Positions 40,296 through 50,713 of a stretch of 64,000 nt of DNA are shown here, piece by piece; position 1 is the first letter of the stretch; the number at the start of each line of letters is the position of its first letter. The DNA is taken from the NCBI GenBank assembly GCA_032717465.1, contig CM064732.1, positions 22,238,812 through 22,302,811 of the forward strand. Reading direction: 5' to 3'. Origin of the DNA: Coenobita brevimanus. Its lineage: Eukaryota; Arthropoda; Malacostraca; Decapoda; Coenobitidae. Position numbers and translations under genes: made by a program. Under the pieces are notes generated by a model that saw nothing but the letters and a program-made list of their open reading frames with translations, had not been told where the DNA came from and ran no database searches.

Positions 40296-41976
40296 CAGGG
40301 GTTCTCAACCTGGGGTACGCGTACCCCCAGGGGTACGTGAGAGGAATTTTGGGGGTACGTGAAAGGTTTCTCAAAATACTTCGGTTTTGAATAACTGCAA
40401 ACCTGTTTGTAGAAAGTGGCCTACATGTGCTAGGCTAGATGTGTCCTCCACTAGAACCAGGACACTAAGTGACAACATTAACAAGGAAACTCTTGGAGTT
40501 ACGTCATTTGAGAGAAAGCTCTCTTGGACTACACTTGCCACACAACCTTGCAAACCCATAATACAGTAGTCACCCTTGCTCATTTTCTATCGATCACATT
40601 TCTCCTCACGCGTACCGAACAGGTTCCAAAGTGAGACGCACTGTTCGCCTCTCACTGTCACCCACTCACCACTCTTCCCTCACTACCCTCACCCTCAGGT
40701 ACGTTGAGATCTGCTTCATGGTTCTGTCGACAAGCTACGAGCTTTTCAAATGAAACTCAAACTTTGGCAAGAAAAAGTCACAGCGGGTCGGTATGACGTT
40801 TTTGAGAATATGAGCGACAGCTTGTCAGCTCTGTGTAAAGATGATGTGGATGAGGTCAGTGGTCTCATCCAGAAGCACTTGGTTTCTCTCATTCAAGAGT
40901 TGGATAACTATTTTACTGATATCACAGACTTAGATTGCCAACTCATTCGAAATCCATTGAAGATGGACCCTAGATCACTTCCAGATGAATTACAAGAATA
41001 ATTCGTTGACTTTGTCAGTGACTCAACTGCAAAAGATTCTTTTGATAGTTTGTCATTGACAAGATTCTGGTCAACAATGGCAAGTTCTTATCCTGCTTTA
41101 GCAAAGAAATGTGTACGGAGCCTCCTGATGTTTCCTTCTACATACCGCTGTGAGCAGGGATTCTCAGCACTGTGCTTGATTAAAAACAAGTTACGTTCAC
41201 GTCTTGCAGTCAAAGACGACATAAGAGTGGCTCTTTGAAAGACTGTGCCAAGGATTGACTTGTTGGTAGCAAAGAAACAGGCCCAACCATCTCCCTGAAT
41301 TAGTATATACTTGTATTTTAATGCAGTCACACACACTGACTTCCCCATGAGTAACTAGTTACTAATTAGTTGCGAGGCTTAACAATCAGCATTATTTCGC
41401 AGTCAGTGGAACACAATGCCTTCTTAATTCTACTTTAATTTTTTTTCTTGCTAGTGACGCTAGTCACGCACACAGTAATTTCCCCATGAGTAACTAGTTA
41501 TAAGCTGTATATAGCACCACTACCTCACAGTCACAGTTATTGGAAAAATGTGTCGGATTTAGTTCTGTTTTATTATTATTTTTTTTTTTATGCTATTCAC
41601 ACACAGTGACTTACCTATCACTGTTACTAGTTACAATTTGCAACTAGCTGCAAGCAGCACTAGTTCACCGTCACAATGATCGAAAACTGTCTGCTATAGT
41701 TCTGTTTTAGTAAATGTATTGCATGCTAGCAGCCAGTCACATAGTGTTTCCCTACGACAGTAACTAGTTCCTATCAACACTACCTCATAGTGACATACAT
41801 TAATTGAAAAGTTTGTCTACTCCACATATATAACACAATTTAAACTTAATAAACTAAGTCAATAAACCATGCATTTCTTTTTACCCTTCCTGATGCTGCA
41901 TTGTGGGTAAGGGGTACGTCACCAATACTGAAAGACTTCAAGGGGTACATAAGATTAAAAAGGTTGAGAACCCCTG
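40296..41976 (+). mobile_element. hAT-family DNA transposon, internally deleted
   Basis: Terminal inverted repeat CAGGGGTTCTCAACCT lies at the left, with AGGTTGAGAACCCCTG at the right. An 8-bp duplication GTATAAGG (40288-40295) and GTGTAAGG (41977-41984) differs at one base. The 8-bp duplication and CAGGG ends are typical of hAT elements. GGGGTAC repeats follow each terminus (subterminal repeats). It encodes only the C-terminal part of a transposase and interrupts the RT of LINE-Z. Confidence 0.88.
40708..41298 (+). pseudogene. hAT transposase C-terminal fragment
   Basis: The frame runs from 40708 with one TAA at 40999-41001, continues to TGA at 41236-41238 and stays readable to about 41298. 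It matches the C-terminal half of hAT transposases of the ZBED5/SCAND3-like type. An insertion-domain-like part (KLRAFQMKLKLWQEKV, LIQELDNYF) is followed by the dimerisation region FWSTMASSYPALAKKCV, LMFPSTYRCEQGFSA and KNKLRSRL. The N-terminal BED finger and the first catalytic residues are absent, so it is not active. Confidence 0.82.
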
Positions 41977-43455
41977 GTGTAAGGGAAGGGTGATGCCCTG
42001 GAAAGAGGAAATTATAGAGGTATAAAGCTTTTAGATCAGATAATGAAGGTAATGGAGAGAGTTCTAGAAGGTACTGTATGATTAGAGAAAGATTGAATAT
42101 TGATGAGATGCTGTTTGGGTTTATGCCAGGCAGGGAGACCACTGATGCCATATTCATTGCTTGACAGCTTCAGGAAAAATATATTGCAAAGAAAAGGGAT
42201 CTGTATTTTGTTTCTCTTGATTTGGAAAAGGCCGTTGACAGACTCCCTAGAGAGGTGGTGAAGTGGGCAATGAGAAAGCTTGGCTTGGAGGAGTAGCTGG
42301 TTAGGGTGGTTATGGCCATGTATGTGGATGCTTGCATCCAGGTAAGAGTGAATGGAGATTGAGTGATGAGTTTTCCGTGAATTTTGATGTGCATCAGGGG
42401 TCAGTTTTGAGTCCCATGTTGTTATATCATGGTACTTGAAGCCCTCTCACGTGACTTCAGAAACGGATTCCCGTGGGAGATGTTGTATACTGATGATCTG
42501 TTGATGATTGCAGAGTATGAAAGGGAGGCGGAGGAAAGATTTAGGAAGTGGAGAGATGGTACAGGGCACAAGGGATTAAGGGTAAATGCAGATAAAACAA
42601 TGGTGATGATATCTAGGGTTGGTGGCAGTACAGTCAAAGAAGAGGGAGAGTGGCCATGTAAGTTTGCCACAAGGGCATGGGAAGTAATTCCATCTTGTGT
42701 AGTGTTTGTGGTAAATGGGTGCACAAGAGATGTTGTAGCATTAGAGGCAAACTGCGAGATAATGCTGATTTTATGTGTGCGGTGTGTCGGGGGGAGAGCA
42801 GGTGGAGATTGTCAGGTGTGACGGGATTGAACTTGCTGGTGAGTTTCTTGGGTGTGTGGAAGAGTTTTGTTATTTGGGAGACATGTTATGTGCTGGAGGT
42901 AGGGCTGGAGCTAGCTCTGTGGCTAGGGTGAGAAGTGGTTGGATGATGTTCGGGGATCTGTTTCCTCTCCTGACATTGAGAGGACTTTCCCTATGTGCTA
43001 AGGGGTCTTTGTGTGCAGCATATGTTAGGAGTGTGATGCTGTATGGCAGTGAGACCTGGGCAGTAAAGGAAGAGGATATTTGCAGGCTCAAAGGTACAGA
43101 AATGACAATGATTAGGTGGATGTGCAGGGCGTCCCAGTGTGCAAGGCCTGGTGGGGGGGGCTGGGTTTATGATGAAAGAGTTGAAAGGTAGAATGGGACT
43201 GGAGTGTATTGATGTTGTGATGAGGAGAGGTAGATTGAGATGGTTTGGGCATGTCGAGAGGATGGGGGATGATAATTGGGTGCAGAAGGTGAGAAGTGTT
43301 AACATTGAGGGTAGGGCTGCAAGAGGTAGACCGAGAAAGACGTGGGACGAGGTCACTAAGTGTGACCTCAGGGTTAAGGGACTGAACAGAGAGGCTGCCA
43401 TAGATTGAGCAGTATGGAGAGCCGCCATTAGGTAACCAAGGCCGAAGCATGCAAG

Positions 43456-43481
43456 CATGCTGGAGCCGAAAACGATATATG

Positions 43482-43553
<72 letters not shown>
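43456..43553. repeat. (TA)n microsatellite
   Basis: (TA)n from about 43484 between the LINE-Z 3' end and a SINE-B 3' end. Confidence 0.88.
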
Positions 43554-43556
<3 letters not shown>

Positions 43557-43939
43557 CATCAGCCGTTGAGGTCCACTGCAGAACCGGCCTATCCCTACCA
43601 AAGCAGGGACGGTACAGCCAATGTATCTCTACCTAGTGACTTAGGCTGTCTGGTAGAGACTGTATGTAGGATGAGGAGTGCTTGTGAGTGTGATTGTAGT
43701 GTTGTAGTGGCTTTGGATGCAAGTGTAGTCTGTGAACCAAGCGTAATCGGCCCGCCTTAAGCTGATTGGGTGCAAGCATAATAGTACGCGACACTGGTTC
43801 AACCACAGCACCCCTTGTGTCCGCCAAACTAGCAAGTGGCTTGGTAAACGCTTCCCAAAGTTTTTACAAGTCTGGGGGGAGGCGAAACCGCGCTCACCAG
43901 CGTGCGACTTCCACACGCTACCACTGTACCACAGACGCT

Positions 43940-43941
<2 letters not shown>
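43554..43941 (-). mobile_element. SINE-B copy 4
   Basis: Minus-strand full copy. The 3' end abuts (TA)n at 43553. The head is the complement of CTACCACTGTACCACAGACG, near 43918-43937. Confidence 0.85.
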
Positions 43942-44504
<563 letters not shown>

Positions 44505-44542
44505 AAATATATACATACAAACAGTACATCTATACCGGTACT

Positions 44543-44547
<5 letters not shown>

Positions 44548-44586
<39 letters not shown>
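44548..44586. repeat. (TA)n left flank of Gmr-2
   Basis: (TA)n immediately before the truncated 5' LTR. Confidence 0.9.
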
Positions 44587-44589
<3 letters not shown>

Positions 44590-45281
44590 GTATGCTGCAT
44601 GTTTGATCACGAGCGTGTTCTACCTCACTCCCCCCTTCTACCCTTATAGTAGAGTAAGTCGTTCTTTCTGTTGTTCAGAGCAGGAGAGTCAACTCTTTGT
44701 CCCCTATGGCTTCATTTGCGCATCCTTCTTACAAGTTGTATCAAGCTCTGCCAGCCCCTATATAATGAGCTCAGTCTCTGCATTAATTGCCACTTAGATC
44801 TACTCATTTGTTCACATCTCTGTCCTCCCCTGTACAGTTGTTATTTTTGTGAGTGCTCAGGAAGTCTCCATCCATCTAGCTGCTGTGTAATTTGAGTATA
44901 ACTGTTATTTTTTCTTGTACTGTATAGCATAAGGTGTTAATTCGTAGGCCTAGTGAGGTTTTTGTGATTCATATGTTTTTGGTGTCAGCCAGTAGTAATA
45001 ATATTATGTATCTGTAATAATATATCTTGCATTCCCTGAGCAGTATCCGGTTTTCTCATTTTATCAGCGCTGACTTAGATAAATTTACTCTTGCTAATTT
45101 CGTGTTAATAGAGGCTATTGCAGTTAACCATATATTTAACCTGTTTTTTGCCATTACATTATCTTATGAGTCCTGAATGTTTAGTTGTTAGTTTGAGCAT
45201 TAAACTTTAACTTGTAATTTTACCTAACTCTTTTGTTTTGAACCTGGAACTTTGCAGGACAGTTTTCTCTGTTCCGTAACA
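44587..45281 (+). repeat. 5' LTR of Gmr-2, start missing
   Basis: Matches the 3' LTR (53128-53878) from base 48 onward. The missing start is replaced by (TA)n. It ends CGTAACA just before the primer site. Confidence 0.88.
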
Positions 45282-45287
45282 TAAATT

Positions 45288-45305
45288 TGGCGATATCTTA
45301 TCAGG
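45288..45305 (+). other. Primer binding site of Gmr-2
   Basis: TGGCGATATCTTATCAGG lies six bases after the LTR, corresponding to 17769-17786 in Gmr-1 with a few changes. Confidence 0.5.
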
Positions 45306-45335
45306 ATATTCAGGATATTATCATAAGGATATTGG

Positions 45336-46429
45336 TTGATATTTTGTCACTGTGATTTATTCATGATGTTTACTATTACTACACTTGATGAAGCCAAAGA
45401 TTTTTTGTCAAATGTGCAAACAGTGTGTGATGTAGAAAACAGAAAAAAGAATGAACTTAAGCTTGTTCCTCAACAATTGGGAATTGCAGTTCACTCTCAT
45501 CATTCTAAAGATCAAATTGTTGACATGATTAATAAAAGCTTGTTTAATTTAACTCCTCCAGATGAGCAAACGCAGATTGAAATAGCTAAGTTACACCCAG
45601 CTCTGAAGGAGGCTCGTGTTAAGGAGGCTGAGTTTCAGGCACGTGCTAAGGAGGCTGAGTCTCAGGCTAAGGAGGCTGAGTCTCAGGCTTGTATTCAGGA
45701 GGCACAAACTGAACTTGCTAGGATTCAGGCAGACCATGAGTATCGCCTGAAACAAGGTGGAACTGGATCATCTAGCTCTGATGATTTTGATGTGGCTAAA
45801 AATTTTAAACTTGTCCCTCCTTTTAATGAATATGATTTAACAAAGTGTTTTCAGTTGTTTGAGAGGGTAGCTACAGGTTTTAATTGGCCCAAAGAGTATT
45901 GGCCAGTACTCCTTCAAACTGTTCTCACCGGTAAAGCTCAAGTAACTTATGCATCTTTGCCTCGGGATCAATGTAATAATTATGATGTAGTTAAGAGCTT
46001 GATTCTTAAGGCCTACGAGCTTGTTCCTGAAGCCTATGGAGTAAAATTTAGGACAACTTATAAGCAAGATAAGCAATCCCATGTTGAGTATGCAAAAATC
46101 AAAGAAGATCTGTTAGTGTAGTGGTTAAATTCTAAGAATGAGGATTCTGATTTTGACAAATTTAAGCAGATGATTTTGCTGGAAGACTTCAAAAGGTGTA
46201 TTAATAAATATGTAAGCTTGTATCTTGATGAGAAAAGAATAGATAATTTGTCTGATGCTGCAGTTTAACTGATGAATGTGTTCTCACTCACAAGAGATAT
46301 TCTAAAGAAAAAAGGAAAGCTGAGAGTAAGTACGTTGCCTCTACTCAGAGTACAGGTAACAGGAAAGAGAATAAAGATGATGTTTCTCAGGAAGTAAATA
46401 CCAGCTTCACCTCTAGATTTCAGAAAAGT
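45336..46429 (+). pseudogene. Gmr-2 Gag, first part
   Basis: Closely similar to Gmr-1 Gag. It has a longer coiled coil, with one or two extra KEAE(S/F)QA-type units at about 45610-45710, and the same SCAN-like core. An in-frame TAG at 46119-46121 replaces a Gln/Glu codon. A short deletion near 46264 shifts the frame. The sequence then reaches the RTE insertion at 46429. Copy-number change in the KEAE units between the two copies is the main difference. Confidence 0.87.
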
Positions 46430-49400
46430 CTATCTATCTATCTATCTATAGCCCGACGCCCTAATCCCGCAAAGGGTGGCCGCAGACAAAACGCCTCTAA
46501 GTCACTCTGTCACCCACCATTCGACTACCCTCCCCCCAACTCACCCCCCCCTCCCTCATATACCTCTCAACTCCATCCCTCCACCTCATCCTCGGTCTAC
46601 CCCTCCCTCTCCCTCCCTCCACCTCACCTACATACACCCTCTTAGTCAGTCTTTCATTCTCCATTCTCTCCACATGTCCAAACCACCTCAGTGTATTTCT
46701 CCTAATCTTTTCAACCACATCCACATCTACCCCACAACGTTCCTTCACTTCTTCATTCGTCAACCTGTCCCTCCACGTCACTCCACATGCTCCTCTCAAG
46801 TAACTCATTTCCACTGCTCTCACTCTTGACTTGTTCCCCTCTTGCAATGTCCACGCCTCGCTTCCATACGTCAGGGTAGGGATCACAATACCATCATGCA
46901 GTGACTTCTTAACTTCCATACTCACCTCCCTATTTCTCATCACTGCTTTCAGTGTACCGACAACCTTTCTTCCCTGCTGTACCCTTTCACGTACTTCATC
47001 CCCCAAAGTTCCATCCTTACTCATCACACTACCCAAGTACTTGAATGCACTCACATTCTCCATATCCTCACCATCCAACCTCACTGCACACTCTGTGACT
47101 TCATTCCTCTCAAACACCATAACATTACTTTTGTTTACATTAACTTTCAGCTTCCTCCTCCTACACACTGTCCCAAATTCATTCACCAAACCTTGCAACT
47201 CCCATTCATCTTCACTCAACAATACTGTATCATCAGCAAACAGCAACACCGGAAGCTTCCAAATCTCACCCTCATTCATTAGGGCCACCCCCACATCCAC
47301 TGCCCTACCTTGTACTTCCTTTACAACCCCATCCATATATATATTAAACAGCCATGGAGACATTACACACCCCTGTTTCAGTCCCACATTGAGATCAAAG
47401 AACTCACTCAGCTCACCATCCACTCGCACCGTAGCCCTAGCTCCCTCGTACATACTCTTCACAGCACTCAACAATTTCCCCTCCACTCCATATATTCTTA
47501 ATACCTTCCACATACCTTGCCTATCTATTCTGTTATAAGCTTTCTCCAAGTCCATGAAGGCAGCATACACTTTCCTTCCCTTCTCTAGATACTTCTCCAC
47601 TAAACATCTTAGAACAAATATCTGATCTACACACCCTTTTCCCTTCCTAAAGCCCCCTTGTTCTTCTCCGACTAGCTCCTCTGTCATATGCTTAACCCTA
47701 TCAATGAGTATTCTACCATATATTTTACCAGTCACACTAAGAAGGCAAATACCCCTATGGTTACCACATACTTCTCTCTCCCCTTTTCCTTTGTACAGAG
47801 GAACAATTATACCTGATTTCCAGTCCTCTGGAACCCTTCCCTCTTCCCAAGCCAATCTACACAACTTCCATATCCACTCCACAACAATCTCACCCCCATA
47901 CCTAAGCATTTCACCACACACTCCATGAATTCCTGGGGCCTTTCCCAGCTTAATCTTCTTCATCGCTTCCACTACTTCCGACCTACTGATCTCTTCCTCC
48001 CTCCTCTCATCTCTCCTTCTCCCAGCCATTCCCCAACCACTTATACTCACACTGCTCTCACTCTCTACATTCAACAAATCCTCAAAGTGCTCCTTCCATC
48101 TCCTCAATTTCTCTCTCTTCTCCACCAACAATCTATTATTCCTATCTTTCACTCCCCTACTATTTTCCCTTTCACACTGCCTTACTTTCTTTACCTCCTT
48201 CCAAAACAATTTCTTACTCTCCCTCCATTTCACACTCAGATTCCTCCCAAACTCTTCATCCACTTTCTTCTTACTCTCCTTCACCAGTCTCTTAACCTCC
48301 CTTCTCCAGCTCACATATACCTCTCTCTTCTCTCTCTCATCTTCTCCCCTACCTCTACTCGCCAACCATTCACCATATGCCTTCTTCTTTTGTTCCACAG
48401 CTCGTTTCACCTCATCATTCCACCATGCTGTCCCTTGCACACCCTTGTATCTTCTCCTCACTCCACAAACCGCCTCACACACTGCGCTTATCTCTTCAGT
48501 GAATATCTTACATACGTCTTCCACCCCTTCCATCTGCTCTAGCTCATACCTTCCCAATCTTTCTTCCACTATGCTCTTATACTCTGTCCTTTTCTCACTA
48601 TCTTGCAATTTCTCCACTCTTCTCACAGGAGCTGCTTCCTCCTGTCTTCCCCTTCGCCTCCTCAACCACTTTCTTTGCAGCTCTACCTTGGCCATCACTA
48701 AGTGATGGTCCGAGACTCCATTCCCCCACCCTCTCCACACCCTTGCATCCAACACTTGTCTTCTCATTCGCTCATCCACACACACGTAGTCTATCATTGC
48801 CTTTCGTTCAACAAGTTCACCATCCATCCTCCTCATTACTCTCCATGTATACCGGTGGATCATCTTATGACGAAAGTAGGTGTTGGCTATTGCCAACCCC
48901 TTACCAGCACAGATGTCCACCAAAGCACTACCATTCCCATCTACTTCAGCTGGCACACCCCACTGACCAACCACTCCATCCACTCGTACATTCCCAACTT
49001 TGCCATTCATGTCTCCAATCAACAGCACTCTCTCGCTCCTCTCAAACTTGTCCATACATGCTTCTACTCTCGCCCAAAACTCATCTTTTACTCTTGCCAC
49101 TCGATCCTCTGTTAGAGCATACACACATACAATCGCCCATGCTTGTATACCTACTTTGATCCTCACCCATACAATCCTTGCACCCACTGTTCCATACTCT
49201 CTTATATTCTCCTTCCATTTCTTGCTTATCATCAGACATACTCCCTCTCTTGCCCTCTCATTCTCACTGACTCCCGCACATATACCTACACCGTATTCCC
49301 ATTCTCTCATCCTTTCACCTTTCCATTTAGTTTCAGTCAATCTACATATATCCACTTTTGCATCCTCAAGCACCTGGACAATCTCTCTCTCTTTCACTTC

Positions 49401-49511
49401 ATCATTCACTCCTCTCACATTCCACGTTCCTAGCCTCAGAATGTCCTTTGTCCGTTCCTTAGTCGTCAACGTATGGTCCGTCCGGGTCCGAAGCGCTTTA
49501 TTTGCTTTTTT
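46430..49511 (-). mobile_element. RTE-1: nearly full-length RTE LINE inserted in Gmr-2
   Basis: It is flanked by the 8-bp duplication AGAAAAGT (46422-46429 and 49512-49519). The uninterrupted sequence is seen in Gmr-1 near 18876-18890. The 3' end (left side) is GGGCTATAG(ATAG)n, a short tandem tail typical of RTE elements. The 5' end starts AAAAAGCAAATAAAGCG and is already in the coding phase. Confidence 0.92.
46497..49469 (-). CDS. RTE-1 endonuclease-reverse transcriptase
   Basis: A single frame of about 990 codons has an N-terminal APE-type endonuclease (LGTWNVRGV, TETKW, LLIGDMNGKVGN, SDHHLV; residues ~10-260). A linker precedes RT (~residues 500-770: SGIIVPLYKGKG, GNHRGICLLS, EEQGGFRKGKG, FMDLEKAYNRID, LKQGCVMSPWLFN, active site LLFADDTVLLS). 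The C-terminus includes LTYGSEAWTL and TLRWFGHVERM. The motif-A second Asp is Asn (AYN for AYD), but the catalytic Asp is kept. The frame has no ATG at 49469 (TTG there) and stays open to the element's 5' end, so the real start is unclear and a few bases may be lost. A TAG ends it about 10 codons before the stop used in RTE-2. It is the least damaged RT gene in the window. Confidence 0.9.
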   Translation of the reverse strand: MTTKERTKDILRLGTWNVRGVNDEVKEREIVQVLEDAKVDICRLTETKWKGERMREWEYGVGICAGVSENERAREGVCLMISKKWKENIREYGTVGARIVWVRIKVGIQAWAIVCVYALTEDRVARVKDEFWARVEACMDKFERSERVLLIGDMNGKVGNVRVDGVVGQWGVPAEVDGNGSALVDICAGKGLAIANTYFRHKMIHRYTWRVMRRMDGELVERKAMIDYVCVDERMRRQVLDARVWRGWGNGVSDHHLVMAKVELQRKWLRRRRGRQEEAAPVRRVEKLQDSEKRTEYKSIVEERLGRYELEQMEGVEDVCKIFTEEISAVCEAVCGVRRRYKGVQGTAWWNDEVKRAVEQKKKAYGEWLASRGRGEDEREKREVYVSWRREVKRLVKESKKKVDEEFGRNLSVKWRESKKLFWKEVKKVRQCERENSRGVKDRNNRLLVEKREKLRRWKEHFEDLLNVESESSVSISGWGMAGRRRDERREEEISRSEVVEAMKKIKLGKAPGIHGVCGEMLRYGGEIVVEWIWKLCRLAWEEGRVPEDWKSGIIVPLYKGKGEREVCGNHRGICLLSVTGKIYGRILIDRVKHMTEELVGEEQGGFRKGKGCVDQIFVLRCLVEKYLEKGRKVYAAFMDLEKAYNRIDRQGMWKVLRIYGVEGKLLSAVKSMYEGARATVRVDGELSEFFDLNVGLKQGCVMSPWLFNIYMDGVVKEVQGRAVDVGVALMNEGEIWKLPVLLFADDTVLLSEDEWELQGLVNEFGTVCRRRKLKVNVNKSNVMVFERNEVTECAVRLDGEDMENVSAFKYLGSVMSKDGTLGDEVRERVQQGRKVVGTLKAVMRNREVSMEVKKSLHDGIVIPTLTYGSEAWTLQEGNKSRVRAVEMSYLRGACGVTWRDRLTNEEVKERCGVDVDVVEKIRRNTLRWFGHVERMENERLTKRVYVGEVEGGRGRGRPRMRWRDGVERYMREGGVSWGEGSRMVGDRVT

Positions 49512-50713
49512 AGAAAAGTAAATGTACTTATTGTAGTAAGCTTGGTCATACTACAGAGAAATGTTTCAGGAGACAGCATGATGTGAACAAAAAGGAGTCT
49601 TTAAATATTCAGTCAATTGGTCTAGTGTCGACCCTTGAGAGTTCCCAGAATTCTTTAACTGAGTTAATTGAACCTGCTTTGAGGGGTAAATTAAATTCTC
49701 ATGATGAAGCTCCTCTTTTGAGCAGCAACGTGGGTGACACTCTCAAGAGTTCATGTGCTAATTTCCTGTCTGATGGTTTTGTCAGTCCTCTGGACAGTAA
49801 TGACAGGAAATCAGTTAAAATATATCGTGATACAGGTGCTTGCCAATCCCTTATGCTGACCAGTGTTCTAGGCTCTAATGTTAATTCCTCTGATGAAACT
49901 GTAATCTTACAAGGTGTAGGGAATAATTACTTCTCTGTCCCTCTGTGCAGAGTGAATTTAGAGTCTGGTTTTGTTAATGGTTCCGTTATGGTTGGGTTGG
50001 TTGAGACACTCCCAATGTCAGGTGTAACTTTCTTACTTGGAAATGATATTGGTGGAAGTCAAGTGTGTCCAGCTCCTCAGTTGTCTAGTGAGCCAGTGGC
50101 TGCGACCCAGGATTGTGATGTCCTTGATGAGTTCTCTGCATGTGCTGTCACTAGGGCTAAGTCTAAAGTTACTGGTGACTTAGAGGATAATGATGATGAT
50201 GATGTTATCCTAGCTGACACTTTTCTTGCTAATTTGGACCACTCACCAGATGAGGCAGTACCCCGTAGTGCTGATAATTTGTCTCGTCAAGAGTTGGTTG
50301 AGTTGCAGGTTGTTGACCCTAAGTTGAAAGGTCTAGCTAACTCTGCTTGCAGTGAGGAAGAGTCAGCTGGTGCTTCTACTTGTTATTATATAAAGTCAGG
50401 AGTACTTATGAGGAAGTGGAGACCCCCAACAGTATCAGCCGACTGTGAATGGGAGGTTGTACATCAAGTTGTCATCCCTCGTGTTTGTAGGCAGGATATC
50501 ATTAGAGTGGCTCATGATTCCAGTTTGGCAGGACACCTTGGAGTGAGGAAAACTGTGGCAGGCATTTTGAAACACTTCTACTGGCCTGGTATATTCAGGG
50601 ATGTTTCCTGGTATTGTAAGTCTTGTCACACCTGTCAAGTTGTTTGGAAGTGTAATCAGACCGAAAAGGTTGCACCTCTAGTTTCCATTCCTCCTTTCCA
50701 TTCCTCCTTTTGA
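49512..50713 (+). pseudogene. Gmr-2 Gag end, protease and integrase zinc finger
   Basis: Resumes at the CCHC knuckle (TYCSKLGHTTEKC, about 49525-49563). It continues through the protease IYRDTGACQS (about 49820-49850) and the integrase HHCC finger (AHDSSLAGHLGVRKTV...CKSCHTC, about 50508-50634). A 13-bp duplication (CCATTCCTCCTTT twice, about 50686-50711) shifts the frame just before the integrase core. The protein order is the same as in Gmr-1. Confidence 0.87.

Larger units (their letters stand above)
38527..43455 (+). pseudogene. LINE-Z: decayed non-LTR retrotransposon with a Cys/His finger, split by hAT
   Basis: A degraded endonuclease lies at about 38800-39320 (VDVACLQEV, ISAYGPHTGLDE in separate frames). 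An RT N-terminal stretch lies at 40021-40290 (EAIGRMQVDKAAGVSGLTDEM). After the hAT insertion come GNYRGIKLLDQ (about 42007), GFMPGRE-like sequence, a Y-T-D-D active site (LYTDDLLMIAEYE, about 42483) and the C-terminal part (LYGSETWAVKEEDICRLKG, RLRWFGHVERM, ending about 43430). Between the active site and the C-terminus is a PHD/RING-like finger (ILCSVCGKWVHKRC...FMCAVC, about 42690-42785). Many stops and shifts are present. The clade is uncertain; it lies near RTE/CR1 by general layout. The 5' end may continue left of the Tc1-type element. Confidence 0.7.

Noticed and set aside
46829..49521. Many plus-strand open frames of 60-235 codons opposite RTE-1
   Set aside because: They are antisense shadows of the RTE-1 coding sequence, rich in Ser/Leu/Thr/His by composition, with no family resemblance.
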